Of a DNA stretch of 35,467 nucleotides, positions 26,678 to 35,467 are shown piece after piece. Where the stretch lies: NCBI GenBank assembly GCA_007096045.1, contig SFAU01000117.1:1-35467 (forward strand). The letters run 5' to 3'. The stretch is from Microcystis novacekii Mn_MB_F_20050700_S1 (GTDB taxonomy: Bacteria > Cyanobacteriota > Cyanobacteriia > Cyanobacteriales > Microcystaceae). Below the pieces are notes generated by a model that was not told the DNA's origin, ran no database searches, and saw only the letters and a list, made by a program, of their open reading frames with translations. Positions within the stretch are counted from its first letter, which is position 1, and the number at the start of each line of letters is the position of its first letter. The position numbers and the translations under genes were made by a program.

Positions 26678-26892
26678 AAATCACCTACTTTCAAGATAAG
26701 GACACCCTATATTTAGAATTTAATAACAATCCTATTGTCGAGACTCAAGAAATCAATGAAAATACCTTGGTCGATCTTGACAAGGACGAGAATATTTGTG
26801 CAATAACCTTAGAACACGCCAAAAGCTTAACAGATCTGAATGCTTTTTCCATAGAAACTATTGTCGCTCCTCAATTAGCTTCAAGTTTATAA
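26674..26892 (+). CDS. DUF2283 family protein
   Basis: 72 residues. The plan MKITYFQDKDTLYLEFNNNP, VETQEINENTLVDLDKDENI and CAITLEHAKSLTDL is that of DUF2283, small proteins usually found beside a DUF4258 or similar partner in TA-like pairs. The diagnostic features are the Y-x-x-x-x-D-x-L-Y-x-x-F start and the D-x-x-x-x-I-x-x-I-E/x-LEHA turn. The partner appears lost or fused into the broken frame upstream. The start overlaps the preceding stop by ATGA. Confidence 0.7.
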   Translation: MKITYFQDKDTLYLEFNNNPIVETQEINENTLVDLDKDENICAITLEHAKSLTDLNAFSIETIVAPQLASSL

Positions 26893-26935
26893 GATGTGTC
26901 AAAAACAATTATTCTACAAACCCTATTGATTCCCT

Positions 26936-27175
26936 ATGCAAAACCAAATTAACCTCACTATTGAACGCTTTCAAGAAAACGGACAAGATTACTATGTCGC
27001 TACCAGTCCCGATATACAAGGACTTGTTGCTGAGGCTGATACGATAGATAACGTCATTGATATTGCTAAAGACCTAATTCCTATCCTATTAGAATTAGAA
27101 ACCGATGATAAACCAGCTTCCTCCGTAACGCTTACCACCGCTAACCAGTTCCAAATCCCCCTTCTGGTATCGTAA
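26936..27175 (+). CDS. HicB-like antitoxin
   Basis: 79 residues of the HicB/DUF1902 partial RNase-H-like fold: LTIERFQENGQDYYVATSPD, IQGLVAEADTIDNVIDIAKD, LIPILLELE. The pattern G-x-x-Y-Y-V-A-x-S-P-D-I-x-G-L...A-D-T-x-x-x is the HicB core. The C-terminus is short and lacks a clear DNA-binding domain. It sits two bases before hicA on the same strand, here in antitoxin-toxin order. Confidence 0.8.
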   Translation: MQNQINLTIERFQENGQDYYVATSPDIQGLVAEADTIDNVIDIAKDLIPILLELETDDKPASSVTLTTANQFQIPLLVS

Positions 27176-27177
27176 TT

Positions 27178-27399
27178 ATGGGCAGACTTTCAGGCTTTAG
27201 CTACCGTGAAGTCACCCGCAAACTGAGAAAAGTGGGATTTGAATTTTATCGAACAGGAAAAGGTGATCATGAAGTTTGGTTTAATCCTCAAACCCGATTA
27301 AAAACGATCATTCCCCATCATCGAGAAATCAGGGAGGGAACACTACAAAGTATTCTTAAACAATGCCAAATTAGCGTTGACGAATTTTTGTATCTGTAA
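27178..27399 (+). CDS. hicA: HicA family toxin (YcfA-like mRNA interferase)
   Basis: 73 residues with the double-stranded-RNA-binding-like HicA fold: LSGFSYREVTRKLRKVGFEF, then YRTGKGDHEVWFNP with the catalytic His in G-K-G-D-H, TIIPHHREIREGTLQSILKQ, and ISVDEFLYL. The G-S/D-H and the V-P-x-H-x-x-E/R-I-x-x-G-T-L motifs are intact, so the toxin should be functional. HicA cleaves mRNA and is neutralised by HicB, encoded two bases upstream. Confidence 0.92.
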   Translation: MGRLSGFSYREVTRKLRKVGFEFYRTGKGDHEVWFNPQTRLKTIIPHHREIREGTLQSILKQCQISVDEFLYL

Positions 27400-27409
27400 G
27401 AGATTACTA

Positions 27410-27637
27410 ATGCTTACTCAACTCAATCAACTTAAACTCACTAACCTTAGCATTGATCAAAAAATCGATATTCTTGCTCAATTAAGCAGTTCGATCTCTT
27501 ATCTTGACGTTCATACCCAAGACTTACCTGATTTAATTGGAGATGAATTATTGAGATTACCTGATGAAGATTATAGCGTTTCTTGCGTCTGTGAGAATGT
27601 ACCTCTTGTGAACAGGAAACGCTATATAACGAGGTGA
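27410..27637 (+). CDS. Small protein of unknown function whose end lies in the right direct repeat
   Basis: About 75 residues from ATG 27410: MLTQLNQLKLTNLSIDQKID, ILAQLSSSISYLDVHTQDL, then a tail ending RKRYITR. The first part is leucine-rich and helical, like small antitoxins of addiction modules, though I do not recognise a family. The last residues are encoded by the 58-bp direct repeat (from 27623), so the natural C-terminus was probably replaced when the islet and the repeat met. AAGAG lies upstream of the ATG. A longer frame from 27377 overlaps hicA and is less likely. Confidence 0.4.
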   Translation: MLTQLNQLKLTNLSIDQKIDILAQLSSSISYLDVHTQDLPDLIGDELLRLPDEDYSVSCVCENVPLVNRKRYITR

Positions 27638-27680
27638 TTATTTTATCGTCTCTAGTTTGTTGTTAATTCCGTTCTAAATA
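27623..27680. repeat. 58-bp direct repeat, right copy, containing the 3' end of the GTPase gene
   Basis: Identical to 26120-26177. The first 40 bases are downstream of the leftward GTPase gene and the last 18 hold its final codons (YLERN, stop). With the left copy it brackets 1.45 kb of TA-type genes. Confidence 0.85.
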
Positions 27681-29522
27681 CCCCTGATAACTTGACCGGA
27701 ACTGTTCGATCGATAAGTTCTTTGTCCAATATTCTACCAGAGCATGACCCCAAGCCCAAGCTTCCTTGTCGGCAGTGCTAGAATTTTCTAATAGTATTGG
27801 CCAAAGTGCCAATAAATCAAAACTTTTATTCTCCGGATTTAAGAGAGAAGAAAGCTCGTAGGCCATCTGTAATTTACCGATCGCTACTGGTAATTGTTCC
27901 ACAGGAATTTGTTCAGCTAAAAGATAGGCTAAAGTGGGTCTTCCCGTGGCTAAAGTGGAGATAAAACCTAGAATAGGACTTTTTAATAGGGCCGTTAAAC
28001 CTTGTCCCGTGGCCATCTGTAAAGTATAGCGATCGATTATTTTCGCCGCTGCCAGGGTTCGAGTTTCTAAATCCGCTAAAAAACGGGCCAAACGCAACTG
28101 TTTTGCGGGGGAAATTGCCCCCAGCAAAGCGATTGATAACTCCTCATCCCCCCAAGCTTCTCTATCCGGCTGTTGACTGACCATCGGCAAAATGCGATCG
28201 CAGAGATTCTCGAATAATTCCGCCCGATACTGCAAGCAATCGCGGATATTGACTTCTTTGGGACTTTCTCCCGTCAGCCAATTGTAGGGGGGTTGCCACT
28301 CTCGCAGCGGACGCAGGCGATCGACTTGAGAAACACAGACTATAACTGGTAAATTGTCAATAGTTTGTTGCAAATCTTTAAGAAAAGCCTCATCCATGGC
28401 CAGGGCGGGATCGAGGGCGGGGGTGACAAGAATTAATAAATCGGCGTTTTTGGCATAATTTAGAACTTTTTGCCGATAATCAGCCCGATTTGACTGTTCA
28501 TAGCCCGGGGTATCCCAGAGGATTAACTCGTCCCCTTCTGGGGTTTGCCAATGGTAGGATTGAATCGCGTCGGTACTGGGCAATAGATCCACTTGGGCCA
28601 AATCGGCCCGAAAAAGAGTATTAATTAAACTGCTTTTGCCGGCCCCGGTGCGTCCAACCAGCAGAATATTAACCGGTTGGCGATCGATTGCCGTGATCGG
28701 TTCCGCTTGGGCGAGAATTTCCTTGAGAGTAGTAGTGGCAATTTTTGTCTTGGTGGGGAGAGTGGGGGCGAGATTACTGCCACTGTAGAGTAACACCGCT
28801 TGGCGAGAGAGATTTCTCAGGGCATTTTCCCGCAAAACTTGCCCTAAATTGACTAATAATTGCTGATCCGCTCGATCGCTGTACTTCTGACTAGCCACTT
28901 TAGCCACGGCCGCGGCGGGATTGATTACCCATTGCGCCCAATTCCAGACCTGCCAAAGTTTTTGGGCCGAGGGTTGCAATTTTTGATAAACTTCGTAGGC
29001 CTGATAGGCTTGGCCGATGGTGATTTGATTCAAGGCCGGGGAAAGATTCTGCATCCAGCGATCGCTATCATCCACGGTTCCCCGAATTAAACCGTAGGCC
29101 TGGGGAATGTAAATATTTAATAAGGGGTACTTGACATCGGGGTAATATATATGGGCGATGGCACTGACCAAATCCTGACAGCGTTGCCAAAAAGTCGCCC
29201 AATCTTCCCAAACCGGGCGATCATTGCGGGCCTCGACGATAATCCTCTCGATAATTTCCTCGACATTTCCCCCGGAATCACCGTCAGGAGGGGTTAATTC
29301 TGCCTTCACTTCGCCAATGGTGGCTTCAATTTCCCCGACCACTGGGCGCGTCCATTTGACCAACAGGAAGCGCCAAGCAACAAAAATCAGGGTAAAAACT
29401 GCCCAAATCCAATTTAAACCCCATTGATTGATCTGGACACTGGCGGCCACGAGCAGAAAAATGACCACGGCGGCGATCGGAACTGCTAAAATCAACCCTT
29501 GCCAAGTTTTTAACCGTAACAT
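27663..29522 (-). CDS. Membrane-anchored Era/dynamin-like GTPase
   Basis: A 619-residue protein. Two hydrophobic segments at the N-terminus (about 9-29 and 37-55) should anchor it in the membrane. A helical region (about 85-250) follows. The GTPase domain (about 283-440) has the P-loop GRTGAGKSSLIN (G1, 290-301), the G2 Thr region (STDAIQSYHW), DTPGYEQ (G3, 337-343) and, at the G4 position, CVSQVDRL (398-401, SQVD in place of NKxD). A helical C-terminal part of about 180 residues ends in SSYQGYLERN. It resembles the Era-like 50S ribosome-binding GTPase superfamily. Such cyanobacterial proteins are not characterised in detail. The gene end coincides with the 58-bp repeat. It is probably transcribed with the phosphatase gene 60 bp upstream. 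Confidence 0.88.
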   Translation of the reverse strand: MLRLKTWQGLILAVPIAAVVIFLLVAASVQINQWGLNWIWAVFTLIFVAWRFLLVKWTRPVVGEIEATIGEVKAELTPPDGDSGGNVEEIIERIIVEARNDRPVWEDWATFWQRCQDLVSAIAHIYYPDVKYPLLNIYIPQAYGLIRGTVDDSDRWMQNLSPALNQITIGQAYQAYEVYQKLQPSAQKLWQVWNWAQWVINPAAAVAKVASQKYSDRADQQLLVNLGQVLRENALRNLSRQAVLLYSGSNLAPTLPTKTKIATTTLKEILAQAEPITAIDRQPVNILLVGRTGAGKSSLINTLFRADLAQVDLLPSTDAIQSYHWQTPEGDELILWDTPGYEQSNRADYRQKVLNYAKNADLLILVTPALDPALAMDEAFLKDLQQTIDNLPVIVCVSQVDRLRPLREWQPPYNWLTGESPKEVNIRDCLQYRAELFENLCDRILPMVSQQPDREAWGDEELSIALLGAISPAKQLRLARFLADLETRTLAAAKIIDRYTLQMATGQGLTALLKSPILGFISTLATGRPTLAYLLAEQIPVEQLPVAIGKLQMAYELSSLLNPENKSFDLLALWPILLENSSTADKEAWAWGHALVEYWTKNLSIEQFRSSYQGYLERN

Positions 29523-29582
29523 TGCTCGATCTGGTTTTTTTCCATTCTACCGATCTCTGATTCTCGGTTAGGAGGGCAGAAA

Positions 29583-30458
29583 TTAGACAGTGGCATCAAT
29601 TTGGGCGAGGATTGCTGTGGACAACTGACAAAGTTGTTGATGACAAGGACCATTACTGGCCATGATCCCCCCCCATTGCCGCACATCGCCGCGATTATAG
29701 CGCACCGGTTGACCGTCAAAATAGGAGAATTTGCCGCCTGCTTCCGTTAAAATCAACTCTGGGGCGGCAAAATCCCAGTCTTTAGCCGCTGATTTCCCCG
29801 ATAGGGAGATATAAACATCGGATTTTTGTTCGAGGATCGTGGCAATTTTACAGCCCACACTACCTACATAATTTTTACCTAAGAAGGGTATTTGACTTAA
29901 TAAATTATCAAAACGTTGGTCGCGATGGGTACGACTAACCACCAGATAAAGGTCGGTAATTTGATCTTTATTGGCAACTTTTACCTGTGTAATATTTCCG
30001 TCGCTAGTTTCTAGAAAAGTGCCTTTTCCTTTTTGGGCAAAATAGAGTTTTTCTTGATCCGGTAGGGCAACCACGGCGATGATCGGTCTTCCCTGATAAC
30101 ATAAGGCGATATGTAGGGCATATTCTCCCGTTTTGTTGATAAAATCGCGGGTTCCGTCCAAAGGATCGATAATCCATACCCAATCTTTCGGGATAGCTTC
30201 ATTACCCTGATGGGTTTCCTCGCTTAGATAACCAAAGTCGATATCAGAGAAATTTGTTTGTAATTCCCCTAAAATATAGTGATTTGCCGCTAAATCCGCC
30301 GCTGTCACTGGTCCGCCTTTTTTTTTCTCGTTGATGGCTAAATCCTGTTCACCCCGGTAGTAGGATTGGAGGATTTTAGCACCACCCCAACCGACGGCAC
30401 GAGTCACAGCTAAAATGCGATCGAGCGTTGCGGTATCTTGCCGGGTTAAATTAATCAT
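29583..30458 (-). CDS. CysQ/inositol monophosphatase family phosphatase (3'(2'),5'-bisphosphate nucleotidase)
   Basis: 291 residues of the lithium-sensitive Mg-dependent phosphatase fold. The metal motifs are in place: the Glu pair in YLSEETH (79-83), the central WIIDPLDGTRDF (95-106, motif DPxDGT) and the C-terminal WDFAAPELILTEAGGKF. The GGPVTAADLAAN start is also typical. The best reading is CysQ-type 3'-phosphoadenosine 5'-phosphate phosphatase, which removes a by-product of sulfate assimilation; an inositol monophosphatase is possible. Length and start are normal. Downstream 60 bp lies the GTPase gene on the same strand. Confidence 0.85.
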   Translation of the reverse strand: MINLTRQDTATLDRILAVTRAVGWGGAKILQSYYRGEQDLAINEKKKGGPVTAADLAANHYILGELQTNFSDIDFGYLSEETHQGNEAIPKDWVWIIDPLDGTRDFINKTGEYALHIALCYQGRPIIAVVALPDQEKLYFAQKGKGTFLETSDGNITQVKVANKDQITDLYLVVSRTHRDQRFDNLLSQIPFLGKNYVGSVGCKIATILEQKSDVYISLSGKSAAKDWDFAAPELILTEAGGKFSYFDGQPVRYNRGDVRQWGGIMASNGPCHQQLCQLSTAILAQIDATV

Positions 30459-30549
30459 AAAATAGCCTCAGTTTTTCAGACCTATTATCTACTAAATTAA
30501 AAGCTGGCTTCTTAGCTTACCATCTCTTGTTTCCTAACCTCCGACTTGC

Positions 30550-31392
30550 TTAATTTTGCTCTTGCCAAAAATAATCGGCGGGTTTTTTGGTTTCTGCTGG
30601 TGATGATTGAGGAGCGTCTCCCAAGAAAACCGAGCGCTGGCTGACGCGATCGCCTAATCTTCTTTGGACTCGACTGGGAATACCGTAACCGTAGGCAATA
30701 TGACCTTTTCCTGCTAGGACAATGATCTGATATTCGGGATGAGCTTGCCAGAATTTAGCGATCGCATCGGCCATGGTTTCATCCCAGAGAACCTGTGCCA
30801 AAAAAAAGCGATCGAATCCCTGACTTTTGCCGCCCGTGTGTTGCTGATAAACGGCTAAGATCTGTTGACGATACTCCTCGTTATCCCTGTTTATTTCGCT
30901 TTTAGGGGGGATGTAGGTCATTTCTGAGGTAGAGAGGCTTTCTAAGCCCTCCCGTGCCACTTTTCTCGTGATTTCCGTGGGTGTATTGAGGGCGATCGCT
31001 GGTAGTTGTTTCGCCTTGGCCAAGCGCAGGATCGGGGCGTAAAATTCCCAATCAAATCCCCAACGTTGGTCGTATTCACTTTTTTCTCTTAACTCATTTT
31101 CGCTAATTTTGCCAGCTAAATACTGATCCAAATAGATTTGGTAAGGACGTTGAAACATCTCGAAAGCGATCGCTATTTGGGGATTATTGGCCTGTAAATA
31201 CTCGATAATAGCTAATTGGGCCTGATGGTCGGCTTGACTATCGTGCCTTTCTCCCAGATAAATAATCTCGGCTGTTTTTAAAGCTGCCAGAATTTGTTTT
31301 TGGCTATTAGTAAAACTCCAGGCCCGAGGCAGCAAAATAAACAGTAAGCAGAGGGCAAGGATAACGGGAAAAAAGCGTCGAGAGAATTTCAT
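30550..31392 (-). CDS. ChaN family (DUF399) exported protein
   Basis: 280 residues with a signal peptide (1-26, hydrophobic VILALCLLFILLPRAWS). The mature protein has the ChaN/DUF399 features: IIYLGERHDSQADHQAQLAI (44-63, the E-x-H-D motif), IAFEMFQRPYQIYLDQYLAG, WDFEWEFY-like YDQRWGFDWEFYAPIL, AQVLWDETMADAI and VLAGKGHIAYGYGIPSRV. ChaN proteins bind haem in Campylobacter, but the general role, perhaps in iron uptake or as a hydrolase relative of TIKI/erythromycin esterase, is not settled. There is no proper lipobox here, so it is soluble in the periplasm or anchored by its signal. It is separate from petH by a terminator. Confidence 0.82.
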   Translation of the reverse strand: MKFSRRFFPVILALCLLFILLPRAWSFTNSQKQILAALKTAEIIYLGERHDSQADHQAQLAIIEYLQANNPQIAIAFEMFQRPYQIYLDQYLAGKISENELREKSEYDQRWGFDWEFYAPILRLAKAKQLPAIALNTPTEITRKVAREGLESLSTSEMTYIPPKSEINRDNEEYRQQILAVYQQHTGGKSQGFDRFFLAQVLWDETMADAIAKFWQAHPEYQIIVLAGKGHIAYGYGIPSRVQRRLGDRVSQRSVFLGDAPQSSPAETKKPADYFWQEQN

Positions 31393-31440
31393 CTTCTATT
31401 AAAAGCCTTTTAAGAAACTGATCTTAACCGAAGCCATGAC

Positions 31441-31464
31441 AAAAAGGGTGGACAATGCCCACCC
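31441..31464 (-). terminator. Intrinsic terminator of petH
   Basis: On the minus strand GGGTGG (31464-31459) pairs with CCACCC (31451-31446) around a 7-nt loop and is followed by TTTTTG. It lies 29 bases after the petH stop, before the ChaN gene. Stem, loop and T-tract are all present. Confidence 0.75.
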
Positions 31465-31492
31465 GCAAAAATTTTCAGAGAACCTTTTTGGT

Positions 31493-32979
<1,487 letters not shown>

Positions 32980-33204
32980 CTACTCGGCCGCAGCAGCGTT
33001 TAAGGGTTTAATGCTGACGATGCGAGCGCCTAAACGGGTAATCCGACGCATTTCTTGATTCATGCGGCTATAGGGAACGGTTAAAAAGACACTGCCACTC
33101 TTACGGATAGAATAATCTAGGTTATCAGTCTTGTCATTTTGACTCAAACCGACGACTTCATAGACAAAAAGGCGGTTTTCTTTGGCACTAGAGAGACTTT
33201 GCAT
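32980..33204 (-). CDS. cpcD: Phycobilisome rod-capping linker polypeptide CpcD
   Basis: 74 residues forming one CpcD domain: [60 protein letters not shown]. CpcD caps the tips of phycocyanin rods. It is nearly the same as the first 70 residues of petH next door, with a few substitutions, and is a typical CpcD in length and motif. In many cyanobacteria cpcD lies in the cpcBAC operon; here it stands beside petH, so this copy may be the only one or a second one. An AGGAG ribosome binding site precedes the start. No phycocyanin genes are in the window. Confidence 0.9.
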   Translation of the reverse strand: MQSLSSAKENRLFVYEVVGLSQNDKTDNLDYSIRKSGSVFLTVPYSRMNQEMRRITRLGARIVSIKPLNAAAAE

Positions 33205-33292
33205 CGAAATGGCTCCTACATTGATGTTATAGTTCTCTAGTTTAGCCTAGCAGCGAGACTAGCAATCTAGTTAATGGCCGATTTACGGTTGT

Positions 33293-34306
33293 TTATTTGA
33301 CCATGACGCTCGATCGCAATTGTCCACAGGCCGCATCGGCCGCTAAACCTCTCGAATAACGGACAGTAACGGCGACTTTTTCCTGTTCTAAAATAGTTTT
33401 AAAAGCCTTAATTCTCTTTTGATCAGGCCGTTGATAATCCACCTCCTGAATGGGATTATAGGGGATTAAATTGACGTGAGATTGAAAACCTTTCACCAGT
33501 TTAACTAATTCCCTTGCCTGTTCGGGTAAATCATTCACTCCCGCTAAAAGAATGTATTCAAATGTCACCCTTCGTCCCGTGATTTGAACGTATTCCTGAC
33601 AGTCTTGGAGCAGATTACTTAGGGTATAATGATCGGCACTGGGGATTAATTTAGCTCGAACTTGTTGATTAGAAGCATGGAGACTAACAGCAAAAGTTAC
33701 TTGTAAATTATGTTCGGCTAGTTGCTTGATTTTATGGGGTAATCCTACGGTAGAAATCGTTAAACAACGCTGACCGATACCCACATCTTGATTAAGGGAA
33801 TGAATCGCTGTCACCACTTCGGGTATATTTAATAAAGGTTCCCCCATCCCCATAAACACCACATGACTAACTCGCTGCTGAAAATCCTCCTGTACTGTTA
33901 ATACTTGGTCAACGATTTCATACGCTTTTAAATTACGAGTAAAACCGCCTTTTCCCGTGGCACAAAAATCACAGGCCATCGGACAACCCACTTGGGAAGA
34001 AACACAGACTGTCAATCTTTTTTCACTAGGAATTCCCACCGCTTCGATAATTAAACCATCCGCCAGTTTTAGCAGATATTTACGAGTGCGATCGGGTGCT
34101 ACACTGCGATAATGTATGAGAGAACGACCGATAGGATAATCCGCCAGTTTGCTGCGCCATTCTTGGGGGAATACAGAAATATCTGCCAAAGAATGCGCTC
34201 CTTTTTCATATAGCCATTGGTGTAATTGTTTACCCCGATAAGCGGGTTGTCCCTGGTCTTTTACCCAGTCCGTCAGTTCCTCTAAAGATTTCGCTAGTAA
34301 AGTCAT
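33293..34306 (-). CDS. rlmN: 23S rRNA (adenine(2503)-C(2))-methyltransferase RlmN
   Basis: A radical-SAM methyltransferase that methylates A2503 of 23S rRNA and A37 of some tRNAs. It has the N-terminal helical region with [20 protein letters not shown], the cluster motif C108-x3-C112-x2-C115 in [20 protein letters not shown], the SAM-binding [24 protein letters not shown], the substrate-region [19 protein letters not shown], and the C-terminal resolving cysteine (C327 in [12 protein letters not shown]). The 337-residue length is usual. Cfr, which uses the same fold, is less likely because all residues follow the RlmN pattern. It is upstream of and co-directional with cpcD (88 bp spacing). Confidence 0.95.
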   Translation of the reverse strand: MTLLAKSLEELTDWVKDQGQPAYRGKQLHQWLYEKGAHSLADISVFPQEWRSKLADYPIGRSLIHYRSVAPDRTRKYLLKLADGLIIEAVGIPSEKRLTVCVSSQVGCPMACDFCATGKGGFTRNLKAYEIVDQVLTVQEDFQQRVSHVVFMGMGEPLLNIPEVVTAIHSLNQDVGIGQRCLTISTVGLPHKIKQLAEHNLQVTFAVSLHASNQQVRAKLIPSADHYTLSNLLQDCQEYVQITGRRVTFEYILLAGVNDLPEQARELVKLVKGFQSHVNLIPYNPIQEVDYQRPDQKRIKAFKTILEQEKVAVTVRYSRGLAADAACGQLRSSVMVK

Positions 34307-34591
34307 AATTATTATCGTTGATCACCTTACCATTCTAACCGATCGAGCGCCGCCGACAGGGAATTTAGACAATAAAGAAATATGACAGTTTCCCTGGCTA
34401 CACAGAGAAGACCTAAAGGCCAAACTTCCCATTTTACAAAGGTTTCGAGGTTTGATAGTTTGAATGTATGGGGGAAGTTCAGGTTTAATAATCCAATAGG
34501 TGGTTTTCCTTGATGCAGAATTCCTAAGTTGAAAAATAGACTTCCATATTTTAAACTAACTTCAAATGCTCAAAATGAATGATCAATAGAT
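34307..34591. other. Gene-free 285 bp between divergent genes
   Basis: Divergent promoter region for rlmN (leftward) and the acyltransferase (rightward). It contains nothing that I can assign: no hairpin of note, no repeat shared with other parts of the window. Confidence 0.5.
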
Positions 34592-35308
34592 ATGGATAGT
34601 GACAAATATGTGATGATAGGCCATAGTCATATTTTGGGTGATTTAGTTGAAATTATTCACTTTAACGGCGGTGTTTTATCTAAAATTGTGCAAAATATCC
34701 CTGAATCTCGCCCAAACTATCGTCCTTCTCTTAGACAACATTTAGAAAGGTTTCAAGATGCCCACTATAATCCTCATGCTGTTAATCAATTTTATCCTGT
34801 CTCAGTTCAATTGTTAGCAGATTTTAGACCACAGGAAGATGAAAAATATATTATTGGATTTACAGGGTTTAAGATGTTGAAACTGGTGCAATATTTAACC
34901 AAAGTCTTTAATTTTAATTTTACTCCTCTAATTCATCCCAGGGCGAGCATTGCAGCCGATGTTCACATTTTATCAGGTGCGATTATACAGGCGGGAGCCA
35001 TCATTTCTTCTGGCGTTCAGATCAAAGAGCATACTTTTATTAATAAGGGAGTTAAGATTGGTTTTGGCACTAAAATTGAGCGTTTTGCTTCCTTAGCCCC
35101 TGGAACCATTGTCGGGCATGGTACATGGATTAAAACTGGTGTTATTTTAGGTATTGGTTCGGTTATCTTAGATGGTATAGTAGTAAATGATTATTCGATG
35201 GTTGCTGCTGGTGCTGTGGTTATTCAAGATGTTCCCATGAATAAGCTAGTTGCTGGCATTCCAGCCATAATCAAAAAAACTAATTTCTATCCAACGATTG
35301 AACAATGA
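34592..35308 (+). CDS. Left-handed beta-helix (hexapeptide repeat) acyltransferase, NeuD-like
   Basis: 238 residues. An N-terminal region (1-100) lacks an obvious catalytic motif, though MIGHSHILGDLVEIIHFNGG resembles the start of the nucleotide-type domain of NeuD-like sugar acetyltransferases. From about 112 the protein is a hexapeptide-repeat beta-helix: PLIHPRASIAADVHILSGAI, IQAGAIISSGVQIKEHTFIN, GVKIGFGTKIERFASLAPG, GHGTWIKTGVILGIGSVI, ending VVNDYSMVAAGAVVIQDVPM and AGIPA. The His in HTFIN or GHGTW may be catalytic. Such enzymes acetylate surface sugars using acetyl-CoA. No other polysaccharide genes are near. AT-rich, rightward, with no good ribosome binding site. Confidence 0.82.
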   Translation: MDSDKYVMIGHSHILGDLVEIIHFNGGVLSKIVQNIPESRPNYRPSLRQHLERFQDAHYNPHAVNQFYPVSVQLLADFRPQEDEKYIIGFTGFKMLKLVQYLTKVFNFNFTPLIHPRASIAADVHILSGAIIQAGAIISSGVQIKEHTFINKGVKIGFGTKIERFASLAPGTIVGHGTWIKTGVILGIGSVILDGIVVNDYSMVAAGAVVIQDVPMNKLVAGIPAIIKKTNFYPTIEQ

Positions 35309-35353
35309 CAGCATTCTTAACTCACTCAAAACAGTTTAATAATAATTTAGTAA

Positions 35354-35467
35354 CCGTTCAGGGGGGGGTGTCAAGCAGCCAGTGGTATTGACCCTGTAGA
35401 AGTACTCTCCTGGGGTAGCAGAGAAGGAGAAGCACTACCCTGACGAGAGGCGCGAATCGCTTCGGTC
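35354..35467 (+). mobile_element. C-terminal remnant of an IS200/IS605-type tnpB and its right end (cut by window)
   Basis: A short frame reads AASGIDPVEVLSWGSREGEA and then LP, stop (35441-35443). In my judgement this is the usual C-terminal tail of a cyanobacterial TnpB (OrfB) transposon protein. Just after it, GAGGCG-cgaat-CGCTTC (about 35446-35462) can fold as the subterminal hairpin typical of IS605 right ends. A run of eight G (35361-35368) lies at the left edge, and the rest of tnpB is missing, so the element was truncated. The right boundary is beyond the window. Confidence 0.45.

Overview
The window reads as a chromosomal segment of a unicellular cyanobacterium, most likely Microcystis or a close relative. 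The support is a glycolate dehydrogenase GlcE/GlcF pair, a phycobilisome-type ferredoxin-NADP reductase with a CpcD-like N-terminus, a stand-alone CpcD linker, cyanobacterial DUF3038/DUF4335 genes, several HIP1 octamers (GCGATCGC, for example at 1910, 10399 and 26283), heptamer tandem repeats, and many small or broken toxin-antitoxin genes. The species call is inference; no rRNA gene is present.

Layout. 1-2850: purM (-), a small coiled-coil membrane protein (+) and radC (-). 2850-3367: gene-free, with two copies of a 61-bp dispersed repeat and a near-perfect palindrome just upstream of the next gene. 3368-8669: the most unusual block, three co-directional genes: an ECF-like sigma factor, an overlapping TPR protein, and a 932-aa protein of unknown family that is visibly GC-richer than everything around it. 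A hairpin closes the block. 8920-9260: an eroded RelE-type toxin-antitoxin pair cut off by a tandem/palindromic repeat.

9462-17664: housekeeping metabolism: a DapL-like aminotransferase, glcE-glcF, a PIG-V-like membrane mannosyltransferase, homoserine dehydrogenase and a secreted LysM-M23 protein. 17755-19054: enolase (-), whose reading frame is broken after codon 29 by an apparent 2-bp loss. 19896-21467: CPA1 Na+/H+ antiporter (-). 21592-23640: DUF3038-DUF4335 pair (+). 23652-27637: an accessory zone with a hydrolase remnant, BrnT/BrnA, a PEP-CTERM protein, a MITE-like element and a cluster of small TA-type genes (Phd-like, toxin remnant, DUF2283, HicB, HicA). The TA cluster lies between two identical 58-bp direct repeats. 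The right copy forms the 3' end of the neighbouring GTPase gene, so the cluster looks like an islet inserted at that gene's end.

27663-34306 (all -): membrane GTPase, CysQ-type phosphatase, ChaN-family protein, petH, cpcD and rlmN. petH and cpcD are tandem paralogues that share coding sequence and a leader motif. 34592-35308: a left-handed beta-helix acyltransferase (+). The right edge carries what looks like the C-terminal tail and right end of an IS200/IS605-type tnpB element, cut by the window.
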